This document shows, piece after piece, positions 36,410 to 47,074 of a DNA stretch of 63,700 nucleotides (the first letter of the stretch is position 1; each line of letters opens with the position of its first letter). A model generated the notes under the pieces. The model ran no database searches and was not told where the DNA came from. It worked only from the letters and a program-made list of their open reading frames with translations. The stretch comes from an uncultured Prevotellaceae bacterium (GTDB lineage Bacteria; Bacteroidota; Bacteroidia; Bacteroidales; Bacteroidaceae), in NCBI GenBank assembly GCA_900321965.1, contig ONYA01000030.1, forward strand, positions 1 through 63,700. The letters run 5' to 3'. The position numbers were made by a program, and so were the translations under genes.

Positions 36410-37609
36410 TCATAGGTATGGTAGTTCCGAGATGCGTTTCATCCAAGGTCTGCTGTAACGCTCTCTGACGTACTGCTTGAGTTCTGGCTCATCGTATAGT
36501 CCTTCCAGTTCGGTGATGATCCTCATGACGGGGATTTTGATGTTATGCTGGCAGCTGACGGTGTCCAGCTCCTGCTCTACGCCATACGTCTTCACCTTTC
36601 GGTCAATCTCTCTCTTGGCTGCCTGGATGTAAGCCTGACGTTCTTGGACGGCAGTCCTTTCTGCTTGCTGTAGGTTCTCTGTTACCGTCACTCGTGATTG
36701 CAGGCTGTCAATAGTGGTCTGTGTAGACAGAAGGACTTTCTTGTTTACTTCATTCTGCTGTTTGATGTGCGTCAGCGAGTCGTTGAGCACCCGCATCTCG
36801 GCCTGATGTTGAGACTGTGTGAGAGAAATGCCGATGAGGTAGACGCCAACAAACAAAGCTAACAGACAGATGGCGGCTATGATGCGTCGTGGCCATAGAC
36901 AACAGCGGTGGAGGACTTTTTGTATGGAGGTAATGTCTGAATAGCGCTGATGCAGCGGAGCGCAGCACTTCTTGGCAACCGTGTTTGCCAACCATCCTAA
37001 GCGTAACTCGCGAAGGATGCAGCCTAATGAGTAAATGTCTGACGGCCTCTCGGGAGCCATATAGCCTTCTGTTCCAACGGGAGCTTTCAGGATAGCGTAG
37101 CTGTCTGTGTCGGAAAGACCGAAGTCGATGAGCTTTAGGTACTGACCGCCATGCGTGAGCATGATGTTTGAGGGTTTTAGGTCGCGGTGCTGCGTCTGGC
37201 GGCTATGTACATAAGCTAATGCTTCCAAAAGCATATCCGCCACATGGCGACGCTGTTTCGTCGTGTGTCCTCCCTGTGCGAGCCAATCCTTCAGTGTCAT
37301 GCCTTCTATCCACTCCATGACAATACAAAGCCCTAAGCCATCGACTTCTTCAAGCGAAGAAACCGATACTACCATCGGGTGTTGCAACTGGCTGGTTATC
37401 TCATACTCCTTTTGCAAAAGAACTTGATAGACGGTATCTTGCCGGCACTGTTCCTTCAGCCCTTTCAGCAACCACCATCGCCCATTGCGTTTTGCACGTA
37501 TCAGTAAGTTATAGCCGTTGCTTGGCACAGTTGAAAAGTCTGTAAACTGTGCTGTTTGGATAACGTTGTCTAGCTTAATAAAAGCAGATGTTGGCTCTGT
37601 ATATGCCAT
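36410..37609 (-). CDS. Hanks-type Ser/Thr protein kinase with membrane anchor
   Basis: The product is 399 residues. Kinase motifs are present: ATP-binding Lys49 (WLLKGL), Glu68/Glu70 in KEYE, catalytic HRDLKPSN at 141-148, DFG at 162-164 and APE at 185-187. The glycine-rich loop is poorly conserved. The subdomain after APE is shortened, with SDIYSLGCIL only two residues later. A membrane segment at 243-262 is followed by a coiled-coil-prone region (265-350) and a C-terminal part that could lie outside the membrane. The start ATG is 2 nt after the KilA-N stop. A signalling or defence role is possible; nothing here decides it. Confidence 0.8.
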   Translation of the reverse strand: MAYTEPTSAFIKLDNVIQTAQFTDFSTVPSNGYNLLIRAKRNGRWWLLKGLKEQCRQDTVYQVLLQKEYEITSQLQHPMVVSVSSLEEVDGLGLCIVMEWIEGMTLKDWLAQGGHTTKQRRHVADMLLEALAYVHSRQTQHRDLKPSNIMLTHGGQYLKLIDFGLSDTDSYAILKAPVGTEGYMAPERPSDIYSLGCILRELRLGWLANTVAKKCCAPLHQRYSDITSIQKVLHRCCLWPRRIIAAICLLALFVGVYLIGISLTQSQHQAEMRVLNDSLTHIKQQNEVNKKVLLSTQTTIDSLQSRVTVTENLQQAERTAVQERQAYIQAAKREIDRKVKTYGVEQELDTVSCQHNIKIPVMRIITELEGLYDEPELKQYVRERYSRPWMKRISELPYL

Positions 37610-37611
37610 AA

Positions 37612-37860
37612 TTAAACTGACAGTACATAGTTATTACTGCCCGCCATATTTCTAAATGTACCGAATTCGGTACAATTAAAATTGGGATTGTAGAGCATTT
37701 CCCATTCGCCAAGGTACTCAATCGTGTTTTTCAGACTGAGCCAACGGAAGATAATGTGCTCTTGCAACTGGCTACGAGCCATATCGGTTAGCGAAATGTA
37801 GTCATCGTCATTGTGCGAAACGATGGTTATCTCTGTATTCTGGACATTAATCTTTGCCAT
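37612..37860 (-). CDS. Short KilA-N domain protein (N-terminal part only)
   Basis: The product is 82 residues from the ATG at 37860, overlapping the TPR gene by 14 nt. The sequence (DDDYISLTDMARSQLQEHII then FRWLSLKNTIEYLGEWEMLY and FNCTEFGTFRNMAGSNNYVL) is the start of the KilA-N DNA-binding domain found in phages and mobile elements. Full proteins are usually about 250-280 residues; this one stops right after NNYVLSV. The stop is followed 2 nt later by the kinase start. It is either a truncated remnant or a minimal DNA-binding component of the operon. Confidence 0.65.
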   Translation of the reverse strand: MAKINVQNTEITIVSHNDDDYISLTDMARSQLQEHIIFRWLSLKNTIEYLGEWEMLYNPNFNCTEFGTFRNMAGSNNYVLSV

Positions 37861-38428
37861 AAGTAATCCGTTTAGCTTGTTCCAGTTTTCCTGTCTTATA
37901 ATAGCATAGAGCAAGATTGAGATAATCAATATATTGATCGGGATTGAAGGTCTTTTCCATGAGAGGCAATGCCTGTTCATAAAGACCTATCTCAAAATAG
38001 ACCTCGGCAATATTCCCCATGACATATTTGTCATTAGGGTAACATGCCAGACATTTGTTGAAATAGTAAATCGCTCCTTTTATGTCATTTCTTTTTGTAG
38101 CAAGCAAACGCCCCATCATAAGAAGTGCCTTAAGGTTATTGGGGCTAAGTTTTAATGCTTGAGCCAGCCCGACATAAGCTTTATTGTATTGGCCGGCATA
38201 GAAACACTCTATGCCTAGCAAAAGCCATATATCGAAATTGTACGGTTCTTCTCGTGTCACCTCCTCAAGTGTCGGTATCCAGGTTTCATCACCATCCCCA
38301 TTCCTGAAAACAGCCAGGACTCTTTCTGAACTCTTCCGATGGTCTTCATATCCATATTGGGGATATACCGCTGGTTCCTGCCCTCTAAAAAACCGTATCG
38401 CACGTTCTAATAATTGTTTCCATTTCAT
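37847..38428 (-). CDS. TPR-repeat protein
   Basis: The product is 193 residues. From about residue 70 onward there are three to four tetratricopeptide repeats (FDIWLLLGIECFYAGQYNKA, NNLKALLMMGRLLATKRNDI, DKYVMGNIAEVYFEIGLYEQ and YLNLALCYYKTGKLEQAKRI). The N-terminal 65 residues are unassigned. TPR proteins mediate protein-protein contact. It is first in a tightly overlapping operon with the KilA-N and kinase genes, and starts 53 nt after the B3/4 gene, so read-through from ligA is possible. Confidence 0.75.
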   Translation of the reverse strand: MKWKQLLERAIRFFRGQEPAVYPQYGYEDHRKSSERVLAVFRNGDGDETWIPTLEEVTREEPYNFDIWLLLGIECFYAGQYNKAYVGLAQALKLSPNNLKALLMMGRLLATKRNDIKGAIYYFNKCLACYPNDKYVMGNIAEVYFEIGLYEQALPLMEKTFNPDQYIDYLNLALCYYKTGKLEQAKRITYGKD

Positions 38429-38481
38429 ACGTCTTTCCTTTCATATCTTTAGACCTCAGACCAACGTCCAAGTAACATATA

Positions 38482-41183
<2,702 letters not shown>

Positions 41184-43496
41184 TTATCTGATAATCACTT
41201 TCTTTCCGTTCAAGATATAAAGTCCCTTGCCTGGGTTCTCCACGCGACGTCCCTGGAGGTCGTAACAGGTGTTATCGGTTGCCGCAGGCACTGAGCTGAC
41301 GCCCTTGACTGCCGTCACATCGTCTTTGCTCACACCGCCGTAGAAGTAGAGGCGGAAGTTGTCGAAGATAACCCAGTAACTGCTTTTCATGCTCGGGCAA
41401 CGGATGCCAAACTGCAGCGAGGCACCCTTCTTGTTCACCGTCGTCAGCACCTTGTTCTCGTAGAGTCCCTTCTCGAAATAGGCGCTCGCCGACTCCATGT
41501 CGTCGGGCACGTACTTGCCGTTCATGGTCTTCTCGCGGCCGACGCCCACCTGCCGGGTCTGCGAGTCGCGGGTGATATGGGCCAGACGTTCTGTGCTGGA
41601 GGTGCCTGCATAAATAACGGCATTCACGCTGACACCGGCCGACGAAGTGTAAGGACCTGGGCGCTGGAAGGCTTGGGCGCAGAAGGCATACGTACCGTTA
41701 GGCAGATTCTTTACCGTCTGGTTGAAGTTGAAGTTCGTCTGGTAGAACTCGGCACACTGGTAACTGACCGTTGCCGACGTTGACCAACCGTCGGTATTGC
41801 TGTCGACGGTGGGATTCGTCAGCATATAGGTTAGGTCGAAAGGCTTGCTCATGTCGGTAGCATTCACGCCACACAGGAAGTTCATGGCAGCCTCCTCCAA
41901 ACTGGTAAGCATAGCCGAGACCTCAGCGACCTCACCGGATGTGGGCAGCTGGCTCTCGACAGTACTGATGACGCTCTGCAGATTAGCTTCGACACCCGCC
42001 GTACGCTCCACATGAGGAACGTCGGTGAGCGCCTTCACCAGAGCCAGCTCGTCCTTCACCGACTGCTTCATCTGGTTGAGCGCATAATTGGCCATCGTGT
42101 TCATCTGCTCGGCAGTCATGATGAGCCAGCGCTGGGTTACAGCCGTATTGGAGATGTCGAAGGCCGCTGCCGAAGTGGAGCCGTCGGCTCCTGCCTGCAG
42201 GCATTTGACCGACCAGTCATATTGGGGGTGAACCATCCAGTAGCCGCGCTGTCCTTCGACGTCTACCCTACCCTTCATCAGATGCCAGTTCTCGTTGCTG
42301 GTAGGCGCTGACTTCTCCACGGTCTTAATGGCACTGCCTGTATAAGAGATGTACTGGCCGGTGGCAGCATTGCGCAACTGATAGTACTGGTTGCTGGGCG
42401 TGAAGGAGATGTACCAGGCAGCATTGTCGTTCTGGGTGGCCTCCTCGATAGTCATCGTCTGCCATTTCAGGGCGCCGGCAGACGTGGCCACTAAACAGGC
42501 GGTATGGAGTCCGCGGTCAGCCGATTCGTTCTTGATATAATACTTCACGTCGTCTTCCTGGTCGAAAATATAGCAAGGATCGGCAAAAGTAGTAGAGGTA
42601 TGCTCCAGACCATCCTCGCCGAGTGCCTGACCAATCATGGCGTTGGCGTAGTAGGTCCTTAGTGTACCGTCGTCCTCGTGGGCACCGTTGATGCCGTAGG
42701 GCCACATGTGCTGATAGTCGCCGCTCAGCTGCGAACCCGTGGTGTTGTCCCAGAAGTCGAGGAACTCCGACACACGGTCGCCCAACCAACGGCCGGAGCC
42801 ACGTCCTTCGCCGTCGAGCCGCTCACGCAAGATGTTCTTGTACCACTGTGTGCTATAGGGGACGAGACCCAGTCCGTGCTGCATCTCGTGCATGATGGTG
42901 CCCGTGCGCTGATAGCTGGCATTGGCACCCATATTCATCCACGGGGTGTCGGCATAGTAACAGTCTGCCGTAGGCGTTCCGGCACTATAGCCTATGGAGA
43001 AGTGCTTCTTGATACAGGTCAGATTGTTGAAGATTTCGCAAGCCTCCGTAGCGGCTGCGTTCACGCGGTTGTTGGCAGCAGCGTCGCCGCCATTGTTGTA
43101 CCAATAGGTAATTTCGCCCTTGGGGATGGTGTAGAACTTGATGACGTCGCCATAGCCCGTCTGACCGTCACTATTGGTAGCATAGGCACGCATATAGTAC
43201 TTCGTCGCCGGCTTTAGGTTCTCGAAATAATAGATGATGCCATTGTTACTGATCTGCTTGGTACTCGTCATATCGTCAACCGTGGGATTGGGCGTCTCCG
43301 CGAGACAGAAGCCACGTTTCTGGATGGTCGGTCCACCATTGGCAGATGCACTCTTGATACGGCCAAAGGCCATTGTTGCTCCGCGTGCAAAACGGGTGTC
43401 GGTTACTACGGTGGGAGCCTGAGCCATTGCCTGCTGCATCATCACAGTTGCAATGCCCAACATAAGGACTCGTTTAGTAGTTTTAATCATAAGCAT
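41184..43496 (-). CDS. Secreted metalloprotease-like protein with FN3-like and RICIN-like modules
   Basis: The product is 770 residues from the ATG at 43496 (or two codons later). A signal peptide ends near QAMAQ. An FN3-like domain (about 25-120, LKPATKYYMRAYATNSDGQT) precedes a domain containing HEMQHGLGLVP, the HExxH zinc motif with a following Gly as in metzincin-like peptidases, but with Pro where the third ligand often lies. A RICIN-like stretch (YYQLRNAATGQYISYTG) follows, then a helical segment and a beta-sandwich. It ends in the shared tail (YDLQGRRVENPGKGL then YILNGKKVIIR). Peptidase activity is inferred from the motif only. Confidence 0.7.
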   Translation of the reverse strand: MLMIKTTKRVLMLGIATVMMQQAMAQAPTVVTDTRFARGATMAFGRIKSASANGGPTIQKRGFCLAETPNPTVDDMTSTKQISNNGIIYYFENLKPATKYYMRAYATNSDGQTGYGDVIKFYTIPKGEITYWYNNGGDAAANNRVNAAATEACEIFNNLTCIKKHFSIGYSAGTPTADCYYADTPWMNMGANASYQRTGTIMHEMQHGLGLVPYSTQWYKNILRERLDGEGRGSGRWLGDRVSEFLDFWDNTTGSQLSGDYQHMWPYGINGAHEDDGTLRTYYANAMIGQALGEDGLEHTSTTFADPCYIFDQEDDVKYYIKNESADRGLHTACLVATSAGALKWQTMTIEEATQNDNAAWYISFTPSNQYYQLRNAATGQYISYTGSAIKTVEKSAPTSNENWHLMKGRVDVEGQRGYWMVHPQYDWSVKCLQAGADGSTSAAAFDISNTAVTQRWLIMTAEQMNTMANYALNQMKQSVKDELALVKALTDVPHVERTAGVEANLQSVISTVESQLPTSGEVAEVSAMLTSLEEAAMNFLCGVNATDMSKPFDLTYMLTNPTVDSNTDGWSTSATVSYQCAEFYQTNFNFNQTVKNLPNGTYAFCAQAFQRPGPYTSSAGVSVNAVIYAGTSSTERLAHITRDSQTRQVGVGREKTMNGKYVPDDMESASAYFEKGLYENKVLTTVNKKGASLQFGIRCPSMKSSYWVIFDNFRLYFYGGVSKDDVTAVKGVSSVPAATDNTCYDLQGRRVENPGKGLYILNGKKVIIR

Positions 43497-43519
43497 TAGG
43501 TATATTTTATAATTTTCGG

Positions 43520-43527
43520 CAAAGATA
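43520..43527 (-). promoter_or_regulatory. Promoter -7 box of the metalloprotease-ligA operon
   Basis: The minus strand reads TATCTTTG, 24 nt before the ATG at 43496. Confidence 0.65.
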
Positions 43528-43614
43528 CGAAAAAAGACAGAAATACCAAAGAAAACGCGTGTTTTCTTTTCATTTCCGAGACAGAGGAACAATATACTAC
43601 GAATTTCGTTTTTT

Positions 43615-43669
43615 AGGGTGTCAGGGTGACAGAATGCCGATGTACAGGGCGTCTGCACCCTGACACCCT
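43615..43669. repeat. 14-bp inverted repeat
   Basis: AGGGTGTCAGGGTG (43615-43628) is mirrored by CACCCTGACACCCT (43656-43669) and followed by ATTTTTC. It may terminate a lost plus-strand gene or be a REP-like element. I see no other function. Confidence 0.6.
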
Positions 43670-43706
43670 ATTTTTCAAAAAAATCCTGTATGAAATACTT
43701 GTGATG

Positions 43707-43850
43707 TGACCAAGTGGAGCTAAAGATGGACTGGCGAAACTGAATCCATTCTATCCGCACGGGGACATTCCTGTGCCATTCAGCGAGGACTATACAGCGA
43801 ATTGCGTGGAAGCCACTTGCCAGGGACTAAAGAACGTGGAAGTTCAATAA
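43707..43850 (+). pseudogene. Remnant of a conserved Bacteroidetes gene
   Basis: A plus-strand frame reads KDGLAKLNPFYPHGDIPVPF then SEDYTANCVEATCQGLKNVE and stops. The motif FYPHG-IPVP followed by a W/C-QGLK segment is that of a small Bacteroidetes family I recall as uncharacterised (DUF6939-like). The stretch starts after a frame change near 43710 and lacks both its start and its end. It is a decayed fragment. Confidence 0.4.
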
Positions 43851-43916
43851 TAGAGTAAAGTTTGGTCTTTTTCTTAATATATGTTCAGAAATTATCATAT
43901 CTTCGATATTTTTGAT

Positions 43917-43924
43917 TATATTTG
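43917..43924 (+). promoter_or_regulatory. Promoter -7 box upstream of the 44-kb secreted protein
   Basis: TATATTTG followed by CACAC. The transcript would cover a small frame at 43968-44060 and then the gene at 44077. Confidence 0.6.
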
Positions 43925-43967
43925 CACACAGATTGCTCAATGTTGGGAAAGAATAACTAAAAACGAT

Positions 43968-44060
43968 ATGGAGATACAACGCTATAACAGGCTAAAGGCT
44001 GCGATTAAGCGAGTGCGGAGCCGAACGAAGATCAAAGGGACAGTCTTGATACATTTATAA
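43968..44060 (+). CDS. Possible 30-residue basic peptide
   Basis: It starts MEIQRYNRLKAAIKRVRSRT and ends LIHL. The beginning resembles the first residues of small XRE-type helix-turn-helix proteins of Bacteroidetes, but the rest does not. It lies between promoter and gene, so it may be a decayed regulator or a leader peptide. Evidence is weak. Confidence 0.2.
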   Translation: MEIQRYNRLKAAIKRVRSRTKIKGTVLIHL

Positions 44061-44076
44061 ACAAATAGGACGAAGA

Positions 44077-44766
44077 ATGAAAAAGGTAATTTCAATAATA
44101 GCTTTGGTGCTACTGCAAATCTGTTGTTTTGCAGTAAACGTTGAGACGACAGTTAATCTTAACGTGTACTATCCTGAGTATACGAAAATAGACTTGGTCT
44201 GTGGACAGATGCCAAAGACTGCACAAAAGGATGTGGAGTTTTGTTGCGAGGCAGCCTTTACCGGTGAGTTGCTGAATGAGTTCAAGCATTCGAACATTGC
44301 GGATAACCATATCTGCAATGGAGAGATGAAGAAAGGCTATCGCTGTAAGGCGAATACCGGTGGGTTCGTGTGGGGCAAAGGCAAATGGAAGTTCATGAGG
44401 AAAGCGGATTATCCCACAACAGCAAATGGATGGAGCATGGGCTTCTGCCAGCTGCTTAGCATTCATAACGGTGAGACTCGTCCTATTGGTTCAAAGATGA
44501 GGAAGAGCAAAACCATATACAGAGCCTTGTGCGAGAAGGATGGAAAACTCTGCATCATCGAGTCGAAGAAGGTGATGACGTACGAGTTCTTCGTAAAGTG
44601 CCTGAGTGCCTATAAGGTTACCCATGCCCTCTATTTAGATATGGGCAGAGGTTGGAACTATGCCTGGTATCGAGACAAAGACGGTAAGGTGAAAGAAATC
44701 TTTCCTGAAAGCAAATTGGCTCCAAGTTACAAGTATAGGACTAATTGGATGACGTTCTATAAATGA
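44077..44766 (+). CDS. Secreted protein of unknown function, possibly DUF2233/phosphodiester-glycosidase-like
   Basis: The product is 229 residues with a signal peptide ending near CCFAVN. The middle to C-terminal part has GWSMGFCQLLSIHNGETRPI, then a strand-turn with CEKDGKLCIIESKKVMTYEF, and THALYLDMGRGWNYAWYRD. The last segment recalls the A-I-x-LDGG-S loop of DUF2233/NAGPA proteins, which hydrolyse sugar phosphodiesters, but the glycines are only partly kept. It is probably exported. It is a single gene behind its own promoter. Confidence 0.5.
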   Translation: MKKVISIIALVLLQICCFAVNVETTVNLNVYYPEYTKIDLVCGQMPKTAQKDVEFCCEAAFTGELLNEFKHSNIADNHICNGEMKKGYRCKANTGGFVWGKGKWKFMRKADYPTTANGWSMGFCQLLSIHNGETRPIGSKMRKSKTIYRALCEKDGKLCIIESKKVMTYEFFVKCLSAYKVTHALYLDMGRGWNYAWYRDKDGKVKEIFPESKLAPSYKYRTNWMTFYK

Positions 44767-44861
44767 CAAACTGCGATAAAAGGAATAGAGAATAACGATA
44801 TACGGAATAAAATCACGCTCGAAAATACTCAAATAAATTTGGTATTTTGCTCACTTATTCG

Positions 44862-44869
44862 TAACTTTG
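44862..44869 (+). promoter_or_regulatory. Promoter -7 box of the 44.9-46.9 kb operon
   Basis: TAACTTTG lies 5 nt before the ATG at 44875, so the transcript is nearly leaderless. This rules out the upstream in-frame start. Confidence 0.6.
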
Positions 44870-44874
44870 CACCC

Positions 44875-45396
44875 ATGAAGTTCAAACTCTGGCGTCATCC
44901 GTTCCGTATGTTCCGCATCCTGCGCTTCGTGTGGAAGGCACGAAAACCCAGCACGGTTCACGATATGCCAGCAGTGGTTGACACGTTCTGGCTGAAAAGC
45001 GGCTACGAGGCGCTGACGTTCTTCGGAACCATCCTGACACACTCGCAACAGGAGGCCGACCACATGAACCGACGCTTCGACGAGCTGAAGAACCACGAGA
45101 TGATACACCTGAAGCAGGCCATCAGCACGGGCGATTCCTGGTGGCACTTCTACTGTCGCTACCTGCGCTTCTACCTACAGGGACGCCGTTTCCGCAAGCA
45201 GTATCCGAACGCGGGCTACTGGCTGAACCCCTTTGAGATGGAGGCCTACGAGCACATGCACGACCTCGGCTATATAGAGCAATGTAAGGATGGTGCTACC
45301 GGGTGGAAGCGGTTTGCGGCTATGACGATGGAGGAGCGGAGAGATTATAAGACCAATAGGACGAATAGGACGAATAAGACAAATAAGCAAGCATGA
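44875..45396 (+). CDS. Small hypothetical protein with HExxH-like motif
   Basis: The product is 173 residues from the ATG at 44875. It contains NHEMIHLKQA (HExxH), followed by an aromatic/basic region (WWHFYCRYLRFYLQGRRFRK) and NPFEMEAYEH, in which the Glu residues could provide a third zinc ligand as in gluzincin-like proteins. This is a motif-level guess. The C-terminus has a simple repeat (NRTNRTNKTNK) encoded by a 9-bp AGGACGAAT-type tandem. The stop overlaps the patatin gene start by 4 nt. Confidence 0.6.
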   Translation: MKFKLWRHPFRMFRILRFVWKARKPSTVHDMPAVVDTFWLKSGYEALTFFGTILTHSQQEADHMNRRFDELKNHEMIHLKQAISTGDSWWHFYCRYLRFYLQGRRFRKQYPNAGYWLNPFEMEAYEHMHDLGYIEQCKDGATGWKRFAAMTMEERRDYKTNRTNRTNKTNKQA

Positions 45397-46241
45397 AGAG
45401 AGGGCTCATACTGGAAGGCGGCGCCATGCGGGGCCTGTTCACCGCCGGCATCATCGACGTGATGATGGAGCACGACGTGTGGCCTGACGGCATCGTCGGC
45501 GTCTCTGCCGGTGCTGCCTTCGGCTGCAACTACAAGTCGCGCCAGCCAGGACGGGCCATCCGCTACAACAAGCGCTTCGCCAAAGACGCACGCTACAGCG
45601 GCATTCGCTCGCTGCTGACCACGGGCGACTATTTCAACGCTGAGTTTGCCTACCACATCGTGCCGCATAGCTACGACGTGTTCGACGACAAGGCCTTCGA
45701 AGCTAACCCTATGGCGTTCATCTGTGTCTGCACCGACGTTGAGACGGGACAGCCCGTCTACAAGCCCCTGAACCAATGCAGCGAGACGACCTACGACTGG
45801 ATACGTGCCTCGGCGTCGATGCCGCTCTGCTCACGGGTTGTAGAATTAGAAGGCCGGAAGCTGTTGGACGGCGGCGTCAGCGACAGCATCCCCCTGGAAT
45901 GGGCCGAGACGAACGGCTACGAGCGCAACGTGGTCATACTGACACAGCCCCGGGGCTACCGCAAACAGCGCACACGGCTGATGCCTCTGATGCGCATCGG
46001 ACTGCGGAAATATCCCAACATGGTGGAGGCGATGGACAAGCGCTATCTGATGTACAACCGCCAGTTGGACTACGTGGCCGAGGCCGAACGACAAGGCCGC
46101 TGCCTGGTCATACGCCCTGACGAGAAGCTGCCCATCGGCCACGTCAGCCACAATCCGCAACAGATGGAGCGCGTCTACCAGATAGGACGGCAGGCGGGGC
46201 TGCAATATATCAACGAAATCAAGAAATACTTATGCGAATAG
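45393..46241 (+). CDS. Patatin-like phospholipase
   Basis: The product is 282 residues. The oxyanion-hole motif GGAMRG lies at 9-14, the nucleophile elbow G-x-S-x-G as GVSAGA with Ser38, and the catalytic Asp in DGGVSDSIP near residue 155. This is the Ser-Asp dyad of bacterial patatins (YjjU/RssA-like group), which hydrolyse acyl esters of lipids. No signal peptide is seen, so it is probably cytosolic. It overlaps the upstream gene by 4 nt and trmD by 10 nt. Confidence 0.9.
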   Translation: MKRGLILEGGAMRGLFTAGIIDVMMEHDVWPDGIVGVSAGAAFGCNYKSRQPGRAIRYNKRFAKDARYSGIRSLLTTGDYFNAEFAYHIVPHSYDVFDDKAFEANPMAFICVCTDVETGQPVYKPLNQCSETTYDWIRASASMPLCSRVVELEGRKLLDGGVSDSIPLEWAETNGYERNVVILTQPRGYRKQRTRLMPLMRIGLRKYPNMVEAMDKRYLMYNRQLDYVAEAERQGRCLVIRPDEKLPIGHVSHNPQQMERVYQIGRQAGLQYINEIKKYLCE

Positions 46242-46912
46242 ACATCATCACCGTACTGCCCGAAATGCTGGAGGGCTTTGTCAACGAGTCAATCCTGGCC
46301 CGCGCCCAGAAGAAGGGGCTGGCCGAGATACACCTGCACAACCTGCGCGACTACACGCTCGACAAGTGGCGCCGCGTAGACGACTACCCCTACGGCGGGT
46401 CGGCAGGCATGGTCATGCAGTGTGAACCCATCGACCGCTGCATCAGCGCCCTGAAGGCCGAGCGCGACTACGACGAGGTCATTTTCACCTCGCCCGACGG
46501 CGAACGCTTCGACCAGCACATTGCCAACGAGCTGTCGCTGAAGGGCAACCTTATTATATTAGCGGGCCACTACAAGGGCATCGACCAGCGTGTTCGTGAC
46601 CACCTCATCACCCGCGAAATATCCATCGGCGACTTCGTGCTGACGGGTGGCGAGTTGGTGGCAGCCATGATTGCCGACGCCGTGGTGCGTGTCGTGCCGG
46701 GCGTCATCGGCGACGAGCAGTCTGCCCTGAGCGACTGTTTCCAGGACGACCTTCTGGCCGCCCCCATCTACACCCGTCCGGCAGACTATAAAGGATGGAA
46801 AGTGCCCGAGATACTACTCTCGGGCAATGAAGCGAAAATACGCAGTTGGGAACTGGAACAGGCCCTGGAGCGCACCAAACGGCTGCGTCCCGACCTGTTA
46901 GAAGATAAATAA
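46232..46912 (+). CDS. trmD: tRNA (guanine37-N1)-methyltransferase
   Basis: The product is 226 residues, the usual TrmD length. Typical sequences include [20 protein letters not shown], the trefoil-knot SAM region ([34 protein letters not shown]) and the C-terminal [16 protein letters not shown]. It methylates G37 next to the anticodon and prevents frameshifting. It overlaps the patatin gene by 10 nt as the last gene of the operon. Confidence 0.97.
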   Translation: MRIDIITVLPEMLEGFVNESILARAQKKGLAEIHLHNLRDYTLDKWRRVDDYPYGGSAGMVMQCEPIDRCISALKAERDYDEVIFTSPDGERFDQHIANELSLKGNLIILAGHYKGIDQRVRDHLITREISIGDFVLTGGELVAAMIADAVVRVVPGVIGDEQSALSDCFQDDLLAAPIYTRPADYKGWKVPEILLSGNEAKIRSWELEQALERTKRLRPDLLEDK

Positions 46913-46933
46913 TTCAAGTAAGTATTTTTTAAA

Positions 46934-47042
46934 ACCACGAATTTCACGAATTTCACGAATTTGGCTGCGCGTTGTTAATTTAAACGAATTTCACGAATGA
47001 AATCGCAAGCGATTTCTTGCCGGCGCTAGCCAAATTCGTGGT
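46934..47042. repeat. Intergenic repeat: tandem CACGAATTT units and nested hairpins
   Basis: CACGAATTT is repeated in tandem at 46936-46962 and again at about 46984-46998, and the right end AAATTCGTGG (47032-47041) mirrors CCACGAATTT at the left. Inside is GAAATCGC-AA-GCGATTTC (about 46999-47016). It separates the convergent trmD and pepC-like genes and probably serves as terminator; it is a common style of repeat in this group. Confidence 0.6.
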
Positions 47043-47074
47043 CGTTATAAAACTTGAGAAAGTTGAATAAATAA

